Shown here in pieces: positions 1 through 10,679 of a stretch of 64,000 nt of DNA (its first letter is position 1; the number at the start of each line of letters is the position of its first letter). This DNA comes from Sinotaia quadrata (taxonomy: Eukaryota > Mollusca > Gastropoda > Architaenioglossa > Viviparidae): positions 42,860,664 to 42,924,663 of the forward strand of contig CM054177.1 of NCBI GenBank assembly GCA_028829895.1, read 5' to 3'. A program made the position numbers and the translations under genes. The notes below the pieces were generated by a model. It was not told where the DNA came from and did not search any database. It worked only from the letters and a program-made list of their open reading frames with translations.

Positions 1-164
1 GACATGTATTTAATCCAGAAATTATATCACTAATAATAACGCAGTTAGACAGGAGTACTTTGCAAGTGTATAATTATCTTTACACCTCTAATGCACATAG
101 CAAGTACAATATCGTTGGTTGTGGTCATCGCAAGTTTTATGGGTGTGTTTCTATTCGATCATTG

Positions 165-1020
165 CAACTATGGTAGCAGCAGCAGCAATAAAAGTAGTAG
201 CAACAATAACAATAGCAGTAGTAGTGACAGTACTAGAAACTGCAGTAGTTGCAGCAACATTGTAGAAGTACTAATAGCAATAGTGGAAGTAACAGACAAA
301 GCAGTAGTAGAAAAGTGGCACTACTGGTAGCAGTACTAGAGCTGCAGTGGTAATTTAAAAACAGGAGTTGTAACTACTGCAATAGAAAGCGGAAGCAGTA
401 AGAAGTGAAAGTAAATGTAGCCAGGCACAGTTAGTGGTAGGAACAGTACAAGTAGTACTGGCAACAGCAGTGGTAGGAGCAGTACAACTAGTACTAGCAA
501 CAGCAGTGGTAGGAACAGTACAAGTAGTACTGGCAACAGCAGTGGTAGGAACAGTACAACTAGTACTAGCAACAGCAGTGGTAGGAGCAGTACAACTAGT
601 ACTAGCAACAGCAGTGGTAGGAACAGTACAAGTAGTACTGGCAACAGCAGTGGTAGGAACAATACAAGTAGTACTAGCAAAAGCAGTGGTAGGAACAGTA
701 CAACTATAAAGAGCACCAGCAGTGATAGGAACAGTAAACTATTATTATTAGCAGCAGGGACCGTACAACAATGTCTAGCAGTAATAAGAACAATACAACT
801 ATAACGAGCACCAGCAGTAGTAGGAACAGTATAACTATTACTAACACCAGAAGTAGTAGCAACAATACACCTATGACTAGCAGTAGCAGGAATAGTACAA
901 TTATAACGAGCACCAGCAGAGTATATAATAGTAGTTGTAAAAGTATGTGTAGTAATACTAGTCTATAGTAGCAATGGTAGAAACAGTACTACTTCCACCA
1001 GCAGTGCTAATAGCAGAAGT
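165..1020. repeat. AGY-rich degenerate trinucleotide tract
   Basis: Interspersed AGC, AGT and AAC triplets dominate both sides of the 36-bp array at 433-715. Open frames here are runs of Ser/Asn or, on the other strand, Leu/Val. They are consequences of the triplet bias and I do not call them genes. Confidence 0.8.
433..715. repeat. 36-bp minisatellite, about 8 units
   Basis: The unit contains GTGGTAGGAACAGTACAA followed by a GTAGTACTGGCAACAGCA-like half. Copies alternate between a GGAACAGTACAAG and a GGAGCAGTACAAC variant, so there is a higher-order two-variant pattern. The period is a multiple of three, which leaves repetitive frames open on both strands. Confidence 0.9.
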
Positions 1021-1450
1021 GGTACCATACTATTCCAAAATGAGTGTGCCACTCAGAAGAAGGAGCACTAGTAAATATAAGTAGTGGTAGTACCAGGTTA
1101 TTTTGAAACGAGTCTGCCATTTAGTAACAGTAGTGGCAATCTAATGTGTAAGGAGTTTGCCATCTAGAATTTGCTATTACTACTAGTAGTAGCAGACTAT
1201 TTCGAAACCACTGCAATTTACAATTTGATTAGTAGTAGTAAATTAGTTAGTAATATATTTTGTTAGCAGGAGTAGATGTAGTAGTCCTAGCAATAATAGA
1301 TGTAGCAAACTATTTCGTAACGAGTCTGACATCTAGAATTTATTAGCAGTAGTAATAGTAATATCACACTGTTTAAAAACGAGTCTGACAGATTTTGTTA
1401 GTAGTAACAAAAGTAATATAGCCTGACATAACACGAGCCTGCCGTTTAGA
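1020..1450. repeat. degenerate minisatellite with GAGTCTGCCATCTAG core
   Basis: The phrase CTATTTCGAAACGAGTCTG followed by CCATYTAG recurs at irregular 50-90 bp spacing, near 1035, 1100, 1197, 1310 and 1372. It is separated by AGTAGTAG-rich filler. This is an old array. 1450-1650 holds no recognisable feature. Confidence 0.6.
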
Positions 1451-1654
1451 AGAACGTCAGAAGAACAAAACTGGTAGCTACCTACACTTCAGAATAGTAA
1501 CAATGCAAAAGTAAATTTTTACCGACTACGGTCCAACTGACTAGTAGTCGAAAATGTACGTTTCCCTTTTTTTTTCCCTCGGTGCCATGTTTGTTGACCA
1601 GCTTCTGAAGGGCTGAAAAGTGCTTACTCTTGCGCACATACAATACTTAGGCAA

Positions 1655-2335
1655 CAATATGTATATCTCACCAACTTTGAGACGTGTTTGTTTTAATGTA
1701 GTACATCTATATACATGTCATACCAACTTTGAGACGTGTTCGTTTTAACGTGGTACAAATGTGTATATGTCATACCAACTTTCAGACGTGTTTGTTTTAA
1801 TGTAGTACATCTATCTATATGTCATACCAACTTTCAGACGTGTTTAATGTAGTACATCTATCTATATGTCATACCAACTTTCAGACGTGTTTGTGTGTTT
1901 GTTTGGATGCAGTACATCTATGTACATGTCATACCAACTTTGAGACGTGTTCGTTTTAACGTGGTACAAATGTGTATATGTCATACCAACTTTCAGACTG
2001 TTTAATGTAGTACATCTATCTATATGTCATACCAACTTTCAGACGTGTTTAATGTAGTACATCTATCTATATGTCATACCAACTTTCAGACGTGTTTGTT
2101 TGGATGCAGTACAATTATGTAAATGTGACGTATGTATATCATACCAACTTCCAGACGTGTTTGAATGTAGTACGACTATGTAAATGTGACCTACGTATAT
2201 AATACCAAACATTCAGATGTGTAAGTTTGAATGTAGTACAAATATTTAAATGTGACGTATGTATATCATACCAACCTTCAGACATGTTGGTTGAATGCAA
2301 TATGTATATCTGTATGTGACCAAAATATATACACC
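1655..2335. repeat. minisatellite, variable 45-62 bp units
   Basis: About 12 units share CATACCAACTTTCAGACGTG and TGTAGTACATCTAT. Units differ by loss of a GTTTGTTT block, giving long and short variants in alternating blocks (compare 1660-1920 with 1930-2110). Small frames across it are artefacts. Confidence 0.9.
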
Positions 2336-2499
2336 CGACTAAAATTATTATTTGAATGTTATCTACATGTATTATTATTATTTGTGAAATTAATATTACC
2401 TATGTGGATACATGCCCTGAGTAAGTATGAACACTGTTTTGTTGTACTCATCTCATATAACTTTTAACGCCTTGTTTGCTGGAAGATTAGTTTGATTAT

Positions 2500-2740
2500 A
2501 CTCTTTGATAAACTTTGAAACCTTCTTCCTTTAAACATCGTTTCTTTTTTTTTCTTGCTGAACCGTGAACTTTTTCCTTTAAACATCATTTATTTTTTTC
2601 TTGCTGAACATAGAACTTCTTCCTTTAAACATCGTTTCTTTTTTTTTTCTTGCTGAACCTTGAACTTCTTCCTTTAAACTGAGTTTCTTTGTATTCTTTT
2701 TGCTAAACATTGAACTTGTTACTTTCAACATCATTCAGTT
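2500..2740. repeat. T-rich minisatellite, about 50-bp unit, 4 copies
   Basis: Units combine CTTCCTTTAAACATCGTTTC, a T8-T9 run and CTTGCTGAACCTTGAAC. Confidence 0.8.
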
Positions 2741-2829
2741 TGTTCTAATCTTATGCAAACAGGATAAGACATTCACCTGATCATACCGAATAAAAGCTGT
2801 TAAAGGCAAAATGTATTAATTGTAAAGTT

Positions 2830-4035
2830 CGGTCATGCGTACTACCAGACACCATAGTCACAGAATTCCACAGATAAACAAGACACCTAACCTCATAGAA
2901 AGACGAAACAAAGAATTAAACTATGGGCAAACAGAACACAACACGGCCCCACACCTCCCACAAACAACCCACTTAGAATCACAAAACGGGGCGTAAGAGG
3001 TTGTTATCAGAGCGAAATGGCCAGAAAGATACAACGCACCCTAATGGACAGAAGACAATCTATATCTTCCATGCAATGGACAAGAACATTTATTCAAACA
3101 CTTAATTTAAACATGCTCATAAGAGAAACCCTTTTCACGCCTCCCACTCCCTCCTCCCACACATACCACGGACCGTCTCCCCATCACAAGACCTGAAACA
3201 ATTGAAAAAGACAAAAATGCCCCAAAGTGAACAATCAAACCAAAGACACTAGAACACACCCTTGAAAATTATCCAGTCCACTTTAAAATTTACACCAACG
3301 GTTCCAGAACTCCCACAGGGACTGGAGCAGCCGTTCATTCCCAAACCTAATGATTCACTACTTACAGCCAGAACTGGAAGTCATTCCAAAGACACACAAC
3401 CACGACTGAACAAACACCCACACACCTAAAAATATTAATACTGACACATTACCTTCAATATAGACACTATACAACACAAACAAACATTTCCAGTATATAC
3501 ACCACAAACAAAATAAGACACTATACAACACAAACAAACATTTCCGGTATACACACCACAAACAAAATAAGACACTATACAACACAAACAAACATTTCCA
3601 GAATGCACCACAAACAAAATAAGACACGACATCACGGAACTAGGAAAAATTCCATCACATTTTTATGGATGTCCAACCACACAAACATATCGAGAAACGA
3701 AACAGTTGACAGAATTGTAAGATACACAATACACCAAGACCTCTCAACTTCCCCAATATTCACATTAAGACAATTAAACATTCCAAAAGCACAAGACCGC
3801 AGGACAAACAAAAACACTCAGCTACTGACAAACAGAAAACACAACTTCCCCTTGCACTGACCACTGTACAATGATGAAAAAAACATCATCGACACCACAC
3901 ATCTGCTGCGGATCCACTCTTCAAACACTAAACACTCTACCCACAACCACAAACAGGAAACCTAATCCAAAAAGCACTCATCACACTATACTTTCTCAAA
4001 GATTCCAGAGACCACTGTAAACATGAAAATGCAGC
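2830..4035 (+). pseudogene. decayed jockey/I-like non-LTR retrotransposon, 3' part of ORF2 with RNase H domain
   Basis: The plus strand retains pieces of an ORF2 C-terminus in several frames. Near 3279-3350 the frame reads FKIYTNGSRTPTGTGAAVHS, the first RNase H block (canonical YTDGS...G.G.AV) with the catalytic Asp replaced by Asn. Near 3653-3722 ITFLWMSNHTNISRNETVDR matches the block usually written FxWVPGHxxIxGNExAD. Near 3958-4012 NLIQKALITLYFLKDS resembles the ORF2 end. An A-rich stretch (4037-4076) and a CA tract follow. In-frame stops and shifts, and the lost Asp, show it is dead. 2830-3270 probably holds RT thumb remnants, but no motif there is clear. Assignment to a jockey/I-type LINE rests on the RNase H order and is an inference. 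Confidence 0.8.
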
Positions 4036-4094
4036 CTTAAAAAAAAAAAAGAAGAAGACTTTAAAAAAAATCACAAACAAACCCACAAATTTAA

Positions 4095-4095
<1 letters not shown>

Positions 4096-4139
<44 letters not shown>
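4096..4139. repeat. (CA)n microsatellite
   Basis: About 22 uninterrupted CA dinucleotides just beyond the A-rich end of the LINE remnant. Confidence 0.95.
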
Positions 4140-4141
<2 letters not shown>

Positions 4142-4650
4142 TAAACTAACTCCTTATACAACAGGAAGTTTCAACATCTCCGTACAGTAAAAGTATAAAC
4201 GAAAAGATAACTCTAAATAAAACATGTTTTAGTGTATGCATTTATTTTTAGATTTATTTGCATCTAATCCTAAACTTTCTTTAAAGAAAAAAAAGCCCTA
4301 ACTCCAACTTATCTCTAAAAACAGGCAAAACACGACAGTCGTGTGCGACTTCCGGTTGTATACGGAAACATTCTGAAAATTTAAATGAAAAGGAAGAAAC
4401 CACAATAGGAAGTGACCACCAGCACTAAATCCACGACAGACGCATGACACGTCGTCACTGCCCTCCGAATTGGCTACATCACTTCTCGTGATGTAGATCG
4501 TAGTAGTCAATGAAAATGCATTCGTTGACGTCAAGGGTTATGTCGTATTTATCGTGTTGTGGATTTTTTTGCCAACTCCGAAACGTCTCTAGCTGTAGCA
4601 CTGTTATATTTGCTGTGTGCTTTCGCCTACCATAGTTGTATGTTTGTATT

Positions 4651-4806
4651 CGGCAACACAATGGATTAGGGTTAGTTTTCTTATGTTTATACTTATAATT
4701 AAACAACACAATGGGTTAGGGTTACTTTTATTACGTTTATACTTGTAATTAAACAACATAATGGGTTAGGGTTAGTTTTATTATGTTAATACATATAATT
4801 AAAGAA
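4651..4806. repeat. 50-bp minisatellite carrying TTAGGG-type motifs
   Basis: Three units start at about 4655, 4705 and 4755. Each contains GGGTTAGGGTTA or GGATTAGGGTTAG followed by an AT-rich half. The telomere-like hexamer occurs once or twice per unit inside a longer period, so this is not a true telomeric array. 4140-4650 holds no supported feature. Confidence 0.85.
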
Positions 4807-4883
4807 TATATAAATTAAGCTGAAACTTCGCTTCGGCTCCATGCTTGCTGGAGTGGGCTTGTTGTTCCTAATTTTGATGCACA

Positions 4884-4957
4884 TTTGATTGGCTAGAGAA
4901 AATGTTAGACTTCTCTGACTGGCTATAAAAATCAGCGATATTTTCACCCTCCCATCA
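4884..4957 (+). promoter_or_regulatory. candidate core promoter: inverted CCAAT box, TATA box, initiator
   Basis: TGATTGGCTAG (inverted CCAAT) lies near 4888, TATAAAA at 4924-4930, and a TCAG initiator-like site at 4955-4958, about 33 bp after the TATA start. The spacing suits an RNA polymerase II promoter. The local sequence is less AT-rich than its surroundings. It could instead be the promoter of an unrecognised LTR. Confidence 0.35.
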
Positions 4958-5063
4958 GAAGAGCACTAGAGTCGTCACAGGAGCCAAGACAGAACATCTA
5001 ATGTTGAAAAATCTAATGTGGCTTCTGTGAAGAACAAAAGTCAACGATAAAGAAATGCATATT
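4957..5063 (+). CDS. candidate 5' exon, ATG three codons before a donor site
   Basis: Downstream of the TATA/initiator pair, about 100 bp of leader ends in ATG CAT ATT followed directly by the strong donor GTAAGTG at 5064. A 5' UTR exon that ends just after the start codon is a common animal arrangement. The exon would end in phase 0. The nearest downstream candidate exon (6369) is best read in another phase, so the two do not join directly. I cannot name a product. Evidence is limited to promoter-like spacing and the donor. Confidence 0.25.
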
Positions 5064-5744
5064 GTAAGTGTGTGGAATGTCTAAGGATGGTTAATTTTTA
5101 CCTGTAGATCCCAAATGGTAGTCAACAAGACAGTTTAAAGTTAAATATGGCGTAAGCGATCAAGCCGATAGCTGGATCACTTATTAAATCACCACGTACA
5201 TATTGTTACATCATTTTAATATAGGCCGTATATTGTCAACGATGTACATGGAAAAAAAATCACGCCAATTTTCAGATGTTTGTTTTAATGTTTATGTAAT
5301 AATTCATTAGGAAAAAATCCTTATTAGCTGTATGCGTATGATTGTTCTCTCCTTCAGCTATGACTTTTTGATGTGTATTTATTTCTGTTTTGTATGAGTT
5401 TGGTTGTAAATCTGTATTATCCATCAATATTTTTTAAAGAAATAATACAACAAAACATGAACTAAAATTTTACTGACATATTTAGCAAGAATATATAGTA
5501 GCAAATATATCGGTATATGCAGCGTATTTTAGAAAATTAAACATTTTGCATTGCAAGAACTCTGAAAACCACAAAACAATCATAACTAGTTTAGTCAAAC
5601 AAGCTTTCTTAAATTCAGCAACATCGCCAAAAATGACCATCAGTGCATGCACGAAAAACAATTCTTAATTCAGGATTAGGCAGCAACTGTCATTTCATGT
5701 TTTTTTAATTCAATCACTCTCTCACTGCAAAGAGAACAACTTTG
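5064..5744. other. AT-rich unique sequence, no feature seen
   Basis: No long frame, repeat or paired splice signals were found. It would be intron if the promoter at 4.9 kb is real. Confidence 0.4.
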
Positions 5745-5750
5745 TTGTCA

Positions 5751-6362
5751 ATGATGGTACAATCCACAGACTGGTGTCGACACAGACATGTACAAACAAT
5801 GATAGTACTGATTAACAAACAATGCACAGACTGGTGTCGACACAGACATGTACAAACAATGATAGTACTGATTAACAAACAATCCACAGATTGGTGTCGA
5901 CACAGACAAGTACAAATAGAACGACAACGGAACAGATTTGATCGGTGATGTAGGTTTACTGTCTTTAACTGATCATAAACTGCAGTAGGAGAGGAAGACA
6001 GAGAAAAAGATGGGAGGATAACATCTCAGAGTGGACAGGACTGAAGCTGAGCGATACAGTAAGATTAGCAGAGAACAGAATGGAATGGAGGAAGCTGGTT
6101 GTCAGGTCATCCGTGGTGCCCCAACGGTCGACAAAAGTACGGGATAGATAGAGATAGAGAGAGAAACTATAGTCACTCATGGCAACTTGAACTTTCGACA
6201 GAACAGATGATGGTACTGATTAGCAAAACATCCACAGACTGAGGGTCATCGATACAGAGACGTACCAAACAGGGACGACAGAGTAGAACAGTTTTGATTG
6301 GTGATGTAGTTTACTGTCTTTGACTAACAATAAACTATATCAGCCATGGCAACTTGAACTTT
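5751..6362. repeat. 60-bp minisatellite plus a larger duplication, interrupted by a LINE tail
   Basis: Three 60-bp units with ACAGACTGGTGTCGACACAG and GATAGTACTGATTAACAAAC occupy about 5758-5930. A longer block ending GGTGATGTAGTTTACTGTCT then ATAAACT occurs twice, at 5938-5980 and 6299-6337. The block ends in both copies with CATGGCAACTTGAACTTTCG. The first copy is split by the LINE fragment. Confidence 0.85.
5972..6170 (+). pseudogene. 5'-truncated non-LTR retrotransposon tail (ORF2 C-terminus) with GATA-rich 3' end
   Basis: From 5993 to the TAG at 6149-6151 the plus strand is fully open. It contains RWEDNISEWTGLKLSD, then ENRMEWRKLVVRSSVVPQR, the signature C-terminus of a widespread animal LINE ORF2 family (consensus ...WEDNIKEWTG...VxxSSVVPQRP...LRD). 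A GATA/GAGA-rich tail follows, as is usual for LINEs whose 3' ends are microsatellites. The element is flanked by AAACT on both sides (in ATAAACT and GAGAAACT), a likely short target duplication. The neighbouring array unit at 6330-6362 lacks the insert. The frame has no stops, so insertion was fairly recent. Only the last 50-odd codons are present and no activity is possible. Confidence 0.85.
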
Positions 6363-6368
6363 CGTCAG

Positions 6369-6486
6369 GCGATTTTGAGCACAAGGAAGCCCCAGTTTTT
6401 GTATATACCCAACATTCTGGTGGACACGACACGCAAACGGGAGAGCTGTTAAGCAGTTCTTGTTATTGTAACAGTGATAGACTTAG
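6369..6486 (+). CDS. candidate internal exon, unknown protein
   Basis: 118 bp bounded by TTTCGTCAG and AGGTGAGTAC, the latter a strong donor. One phase is open throughout (38 codons), reading DFEHKEAPVFVYTQHSGG and later TQTGELLSSSCYCNSDRL. The downstream candidate exon at 6920 continues in matching phase (AG|A) with 43 more open codons, which is the main support. The acceptor lies at the junction of the minisatellite, and its pyrimidine tract is short. A second frame is also nearly open (stop near 6451), so the coding frame is not certain. I do not recognise the protein. Confidence 0.35.
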
Positions 6487-6919
6487 GTGAGTACACGAAG
6501 AGTGACTGCATGCTTGCCATTAGTTAGTCACGAGGTACTCTGGCTTTGTCAGAACACATGCACTTAGAGCTTAGCGTTATGTCGTCAGATTGCTGTTCTT
6601 ACGCGAGGATCGAAAGCCAAGGTCATTAAGACAATTTTATCGATCTCTACTAGGATGCTTTCGGGTCCCAGTCTCAGAAGTATTCTAAGCATATTGCAGG
6701 AATAGTAGTCTGGGTATAGTGATAAGAAACTTAGTTTCAGCATGAACAATGTTCAGGACAAGCTTTTATAGACACTCATTGTTACAATACACGGTGTACT
6801 GGGTATACTGCAGGAAATCCTAAATTAATACTAGCACTCAAAGAACTGGGGTATACTGTCAAATTCTAAGTTAAAATGCTCATGTAATTTCAATAATCTA
6901 TTTAATTTTCATTCTCCAG

Positions 6920-7052
6920 ATCGGCTTACTTTCCTGCTCCAAGCCGTCGATTTTTAAGCAACGTTGGAAGGACTTCTGGAGTGGATGGACAAGACTCAGA
7001 GTCTGCCCTACCCGTCCTAAGCGAATTCCTTTATAGCTGTACGTTACTATAA
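6920..7052 (+). CDS. candidate exon following 6369-6486, with stop codon
   Basis: A very good acceptor (TTTTCATTCTCCAG) precedes 6920. In the phase dictated by the previous candidate exon the frame reads SAYFPAPSRRFLSNVGRTSG, then VDGQDSESALPVLSEFLY, and stops at TAA 7050-7052. It may be a terminal exon, or it may splice earlier at a GTACGT site near 7039. No poly(A) signal is obvious just downstream. Together the two exons would give about 80 residues, rich in Ser, with no recognised domain. Confidence 0.35.
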
Positions 7053-7641
7053 GCAACGCACCACTTAGAACCAGAAGGGCCGTGTTTCGTTGTCATTACA
7101 ATAAGCCATATGATGACCAGGATAGAATAGCTGCATCACTGGATAGGCAAGTTTTACATCATAGATGATTATCTTATTGAGATAAAAATACGTCTTAGGT
7201 AGATATTTGAGCACTGAATAAAAAAACAAACAACAAAACCCATAAAAGTTTGAGAATTCTTGATACAGATGATTTCTAACCAATCACTAGTGATTTCAGG
7301 TATTACCATTTAGGTCAGTTCATGAGTTTTTTCTTCATTAGGAAGGTCAGCAAAGTATGAACCACTCACTTAACTGGGAAGGTTGGGTATATTTCCAACC
7401 CTCCTTGAAGAGACCCAAATTCAGCCCATCATGAACGCTCCAGAAAGTCTTTGGCTTTTTCCATCAACACAAAATGCGCTTCCTTTACTAAGGGCCCAAT
7501 CCATAAAACCAGCAGTCGCTTCCCCAAGAGTGTGATTTTATTTTTAAATATGGTGGTGCCACCGTGGCTCTCTCTGGCGTCAGGAAAGTCTCGCCCATTT
7601 CCATTGCTGACCCCAATGGGCACCTGGGCCCCATCTTCCAG

Positions 7642-7722
7642 TGTCCAATGGATATTTACTACATTGAGAAAGATAAAGAAAAGTATTATGTCAAGTGCAC
7701 CTTTGAGATGATGAGAAGATGA
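7642..7722 (+). CDS. candidate terminal exon, unknown protein
   Basis: The acceptor CCCCATCTTCCAG is followed by an open frame CPMDIYYIEKDKEKYYVKCT ending MMRR and TGA at 7720-7722. The same frame is open further upstream to about 7505 (containing ATVALSGVRKVSPISIAD and PNGHLGPIF), so the coding part may be longer. Other frames across 7430-7711 are also open on both strands, which weakens the call. No AATAAA was seen in the next 200 bp. Function unknown. Confidence 0.28.
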   Translation, partial: CPMDIYYIEKDKEKYYVKCTFEMMRR

Positions 7723-7828
7723 AATAATTATTTGAACGTGTTGTTTATTTTCTTTCTAGCTCCAGCCAGTACATGCACGATCATCATTTATGAGCCAGCT
7801 ATTATTTTTTAATTTAATTACAATTAAT

Positions 7829-7955
7829 AGTCCTTTCACAAACAAACTATACACAAGCACTTGAATTTAAAGTCCTTTCACAAACAAACTATACACAAGC
7901 ACTTGAATTTAAAGCCCTTTCACAAACAAACTATACACAAGCACTTGAATTTAAA
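7829..7955. repeat. 42-bp minisatellite, 3 near-identical copies
   Basis: Units begin AGTCCTTTCACAAACAAACT and start at 7829, 7871 and 7913. A purine-rich A/G tract follows at 8020-8067. Confidence 0.95.
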
Positions 7956-8158
7956 GCTTTGTAAACTTAGTTTAGGTACCTCAAAAGCAAAACCCAACTA
8001 ATCCTCCCCCCATCCCCACAAAAAAAAAAAAAGAAAGAAAGAAAAGAGAAAAAGAAAAAAGAAAGAAGTCAAAACTGAGCAATTTCTTTCTTGGTCAAAC
8101 AGTAACTAACATCTTTGGCTATCATATTTGAGTCTAGCCAGTTTATTCTAATACATTC

Positions 8159-9725
8159 TGTGACAGCCAGAATTCACTTTTGCTTAATTAAGACCTAGGT
8201 GTTGATAGGCGTTTAATTTTTTCACGCTCTTTACGAGATAAGGCCGACAGAAGTGGGTGATTTCCAACTCGAGCTTTTAAAATGTGTAGTCACAGAGCGC
8301 TGCTGACTGACTGATAGTGTACAGAGGGGAGGACTTCCGACCAGCCTGTTAAATTACAATCACCGAATAGTTGGTTTGGGCAGACAGCTGGAAGGAAGAC
8401 AAGGAAAGGGTTCACTGACGGCTCTTTTGAAGTAGGATAAGTTCCCCCGATCGGAAACATTGGGTGCACCGTGTGGATGAGAGTGCAGGTGTAAATGAAT
8501 AGTTCCGGTTAATTAAGACGAGTTAATAAATACTCGGTCAAGCCTTTTTACAATTACTTGCAACGAAATATTTTCCGAGTCCAGTAGGAGGCAACTGATA
8601 GCCAGTGGTAAGATGTCTGATCAATAATGCGAGAATGGACTTAGAATAATATTATGTTAAATTTATTGTTCATGCATTGATTTGATATGTATTAGATTTT
8701 TGAGTGATTCATTAATATGTATAATTAATGTTAGAAATTATGTATTGGTGAATGAAGCATGTATGAGGGCTAAACAATTCTCTTGCAGACATATAAGTTG
8801 AATGACTGGAGAGAGAACGAGAGATAATGAGGAGAATTAAGAAACTGAATCTAAGCACCACGCTCCAATGTTGTTGCAGTGTGGGCGAGCTTTCATTGTT
8901 TAGCAACAGCTCCGACTTCTCAACGTTCAGCTGTCAGTTGTCTTTTGGCTTGGTCTTGTTGGCATCCTTGAAGAAGAAACCTGTGACGTGTGCTACGTCT
9001 TGAGAGAGGCTTCTGTAGTCATCGGACTACTGACTACCACAGAACTCCAGGGTGGTGAACGCAGAGACAACAAACGCCATTTGCCGTCCTAGTTTCAAGA
9101 CGATCCTATTGTGCTCAACAGACTGTGTAAACGAGTGACAGGGACGCTGGTATTGTGCTGACTGAGAAACTCTCTCCATACAATTTCTCTACGATGCTGC
9201 ATATACAGAACAGGTTATGAACACAATTATCTCTACCTTTCTCTCTTTTCCAAACTAATGATAGAATCGTAGAGAGATTGTTCCTTCAAATAGTCATTGT
9301 AGAATATCGAATGTGTAGGAGAAAGACTTGAACACTTGTTAGAGTAAATACGTGAACTGTTTCAAACCTAGTTGTATTTTGTGATATAGATATTTATTTT
9401 ATAATAAATCTTTACTTTTTGTTATGTCCTTATGCATGTGCATTGATGCATGTCTGGAGTAGTCAGTGGGTGGATGGGGGATTCGTGAGTCAATTGTTGG
9501 ATGAAAGTTAGTTAATAGTGTGAAATTACATTACTAAGAAGTTCCACCTGTGAATAGATAAATTATGTGTCGGTAGTACGTTACTTATAGTGGTGTGTGA
9601 GTGTGGAATTCGTGTTGGAAACAAATCCCAAATTTAACCACTGATAAGTGATTATGTCTATTAAATGATAAAGGAATTCATAATAATAATCATAATATAG
9701 GGCCAAATGCACTATAGCGGCCACA
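8159..9725 (-). mobile_element. diverged long LTR (probable solo LTR), family member A
   Basis: The segment opens with TGTGACA at 8159 and closes with GCGGCCACA at 9725, so it has TG...CA ends. Its length (1567 bp) is close to the better-defined solo LTR at 17636-19264. Both carry GTGGGTGGATGGGGG a similar distance after an AATAAA-rich segment. On the minus strand the start TGTGGCCGC resembles the TGTAGCGCC and TGTGACA...CGCC starts of copies C and D. Flanking 5-mers (CATTC left, CTATC right) match at only three positions, so the boundaries are provisional. No protein-coding domain is present. Confidence 0.45.
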
Positions 9726-10256
9726 CTATCATTGAGACACTTCAGTGGTCAAGTCGGTCGCGGCAACAGAGCAAATATGCCACATGTCACGTGACAGTTC
9801 TTCCCATATGTTATTGGCGTCAACAGGTCAAACAGGAAATTCGACCCACCCATCAACAGCACCCACTTTCTAGGATTATTTTGAACTCCGAAAGGCAGTA
9901 CTCGATCTAATCAAGTCAGTTACATGTAGTAATCGAGTTATAACATTGAGAAAGGTCCCCGTCAATTTGAACATCTGTTCTGTTCTAAAACCTTCCAGAC
10001 AGACGAGTAATACATGCATGTGCAAACAAGACAACAAGCAGTCATCTAAAACCCCACCCCGCCCCTGAGTAAGGAGACAAAAGAGTGGAGTTCGGGGTCC
10101 AACTAGGATGGGTATACGTTTAAAGATAATGCCATCACCGTTCTTTCACACAAAACCCGTTGAAAACATGTTTACTATTATGACACAAGATGAAACAATA
10201 AATATAGACTAATTCAAGAATTTCGTTGAGTGGCTTAAATTAAACCACAGTCCGTA
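9726..10256. other. no feature recognised
   Basis: Mixed-composition sequence with a palindromic CATGTCACGTGACA near 9783. A 67-codon frame at 9707-9910 straddles the LTR end and has no supporting signals. Confidence 0.4.
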
Positions 10257-10376
10257 CGAAATTATATAAAGTTACAGATAAATAACAGTAAACTAAGGAA
10301 TAAAATACACATGTATAAAATTATATAAAGTTACAGATAAATAACAGTAAACTAAGGAATAAAATACACACCTATA
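10257..10376. repeat. 59-bp tandem duplication
   Basis: Two nearly identical copies of ATTATATAAAGTTACAGATA plus AACAGTAAACTAAGGAATAA. It abuts, and partly supplies, the donor side of the minus-strand exon at 10372-10544. Confidence 0.9.
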
Positions 10377-10544
10377 AAATCTCCACGTGTAAAATTCATG
10401 GCAATCGAATACGTCACAGGGTCACAGGTCATGTGACATGTGTTCTCTGTGATGACATTGAACAAAAATAATTTTTCAACCAGGACAAAATCCACGGTTC
10501 TGATTCCTCCTTCTTCTTTCTCATTCATGATCCGTACTTCAATT
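10372..10544 (-). CDS. well-supported internal exon, unknown protein
   Basis: Read on the minus strand, acceptor TTTTCCTATCAG precedes 173 bp of open sequence, and donor ATAG|GTGTGT follows. The single open phase encodes 57 residues of ordinary globular composition. Fragments are IEVRIMNEKEEGGIRTVDFV, EKLFLFNVITENTCHMTCDP and TYSIAMNFTRGDFI. It enters in phase 2 and leaves in phase 1. Alternating hydrophobic stretches suggest beta structure, and two Cys (THM-TCD region) could pair. I do not recognise a family. The base composition is distinctly less AT-rich than the flanks. Confidence 0.55.
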
Positions 10545-10679
10545 CTGATAGGAAAATTTTAAACAAAACATTAACCACTCAGCAGACAGATATTAAAAAG
10601 TGATGTTCCAATATGATTGAAAATATAATTTTAAAAAAAATTATTTAAAAAATATATTTGACTAACAAGAACAGATTTT

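Noticed and set aside
91..709. Ser/Asn-rich and Val/Leu-rich frames in the first 700 bp
   Set aside because: Direct products of AGY triplets and the 36-bp array.
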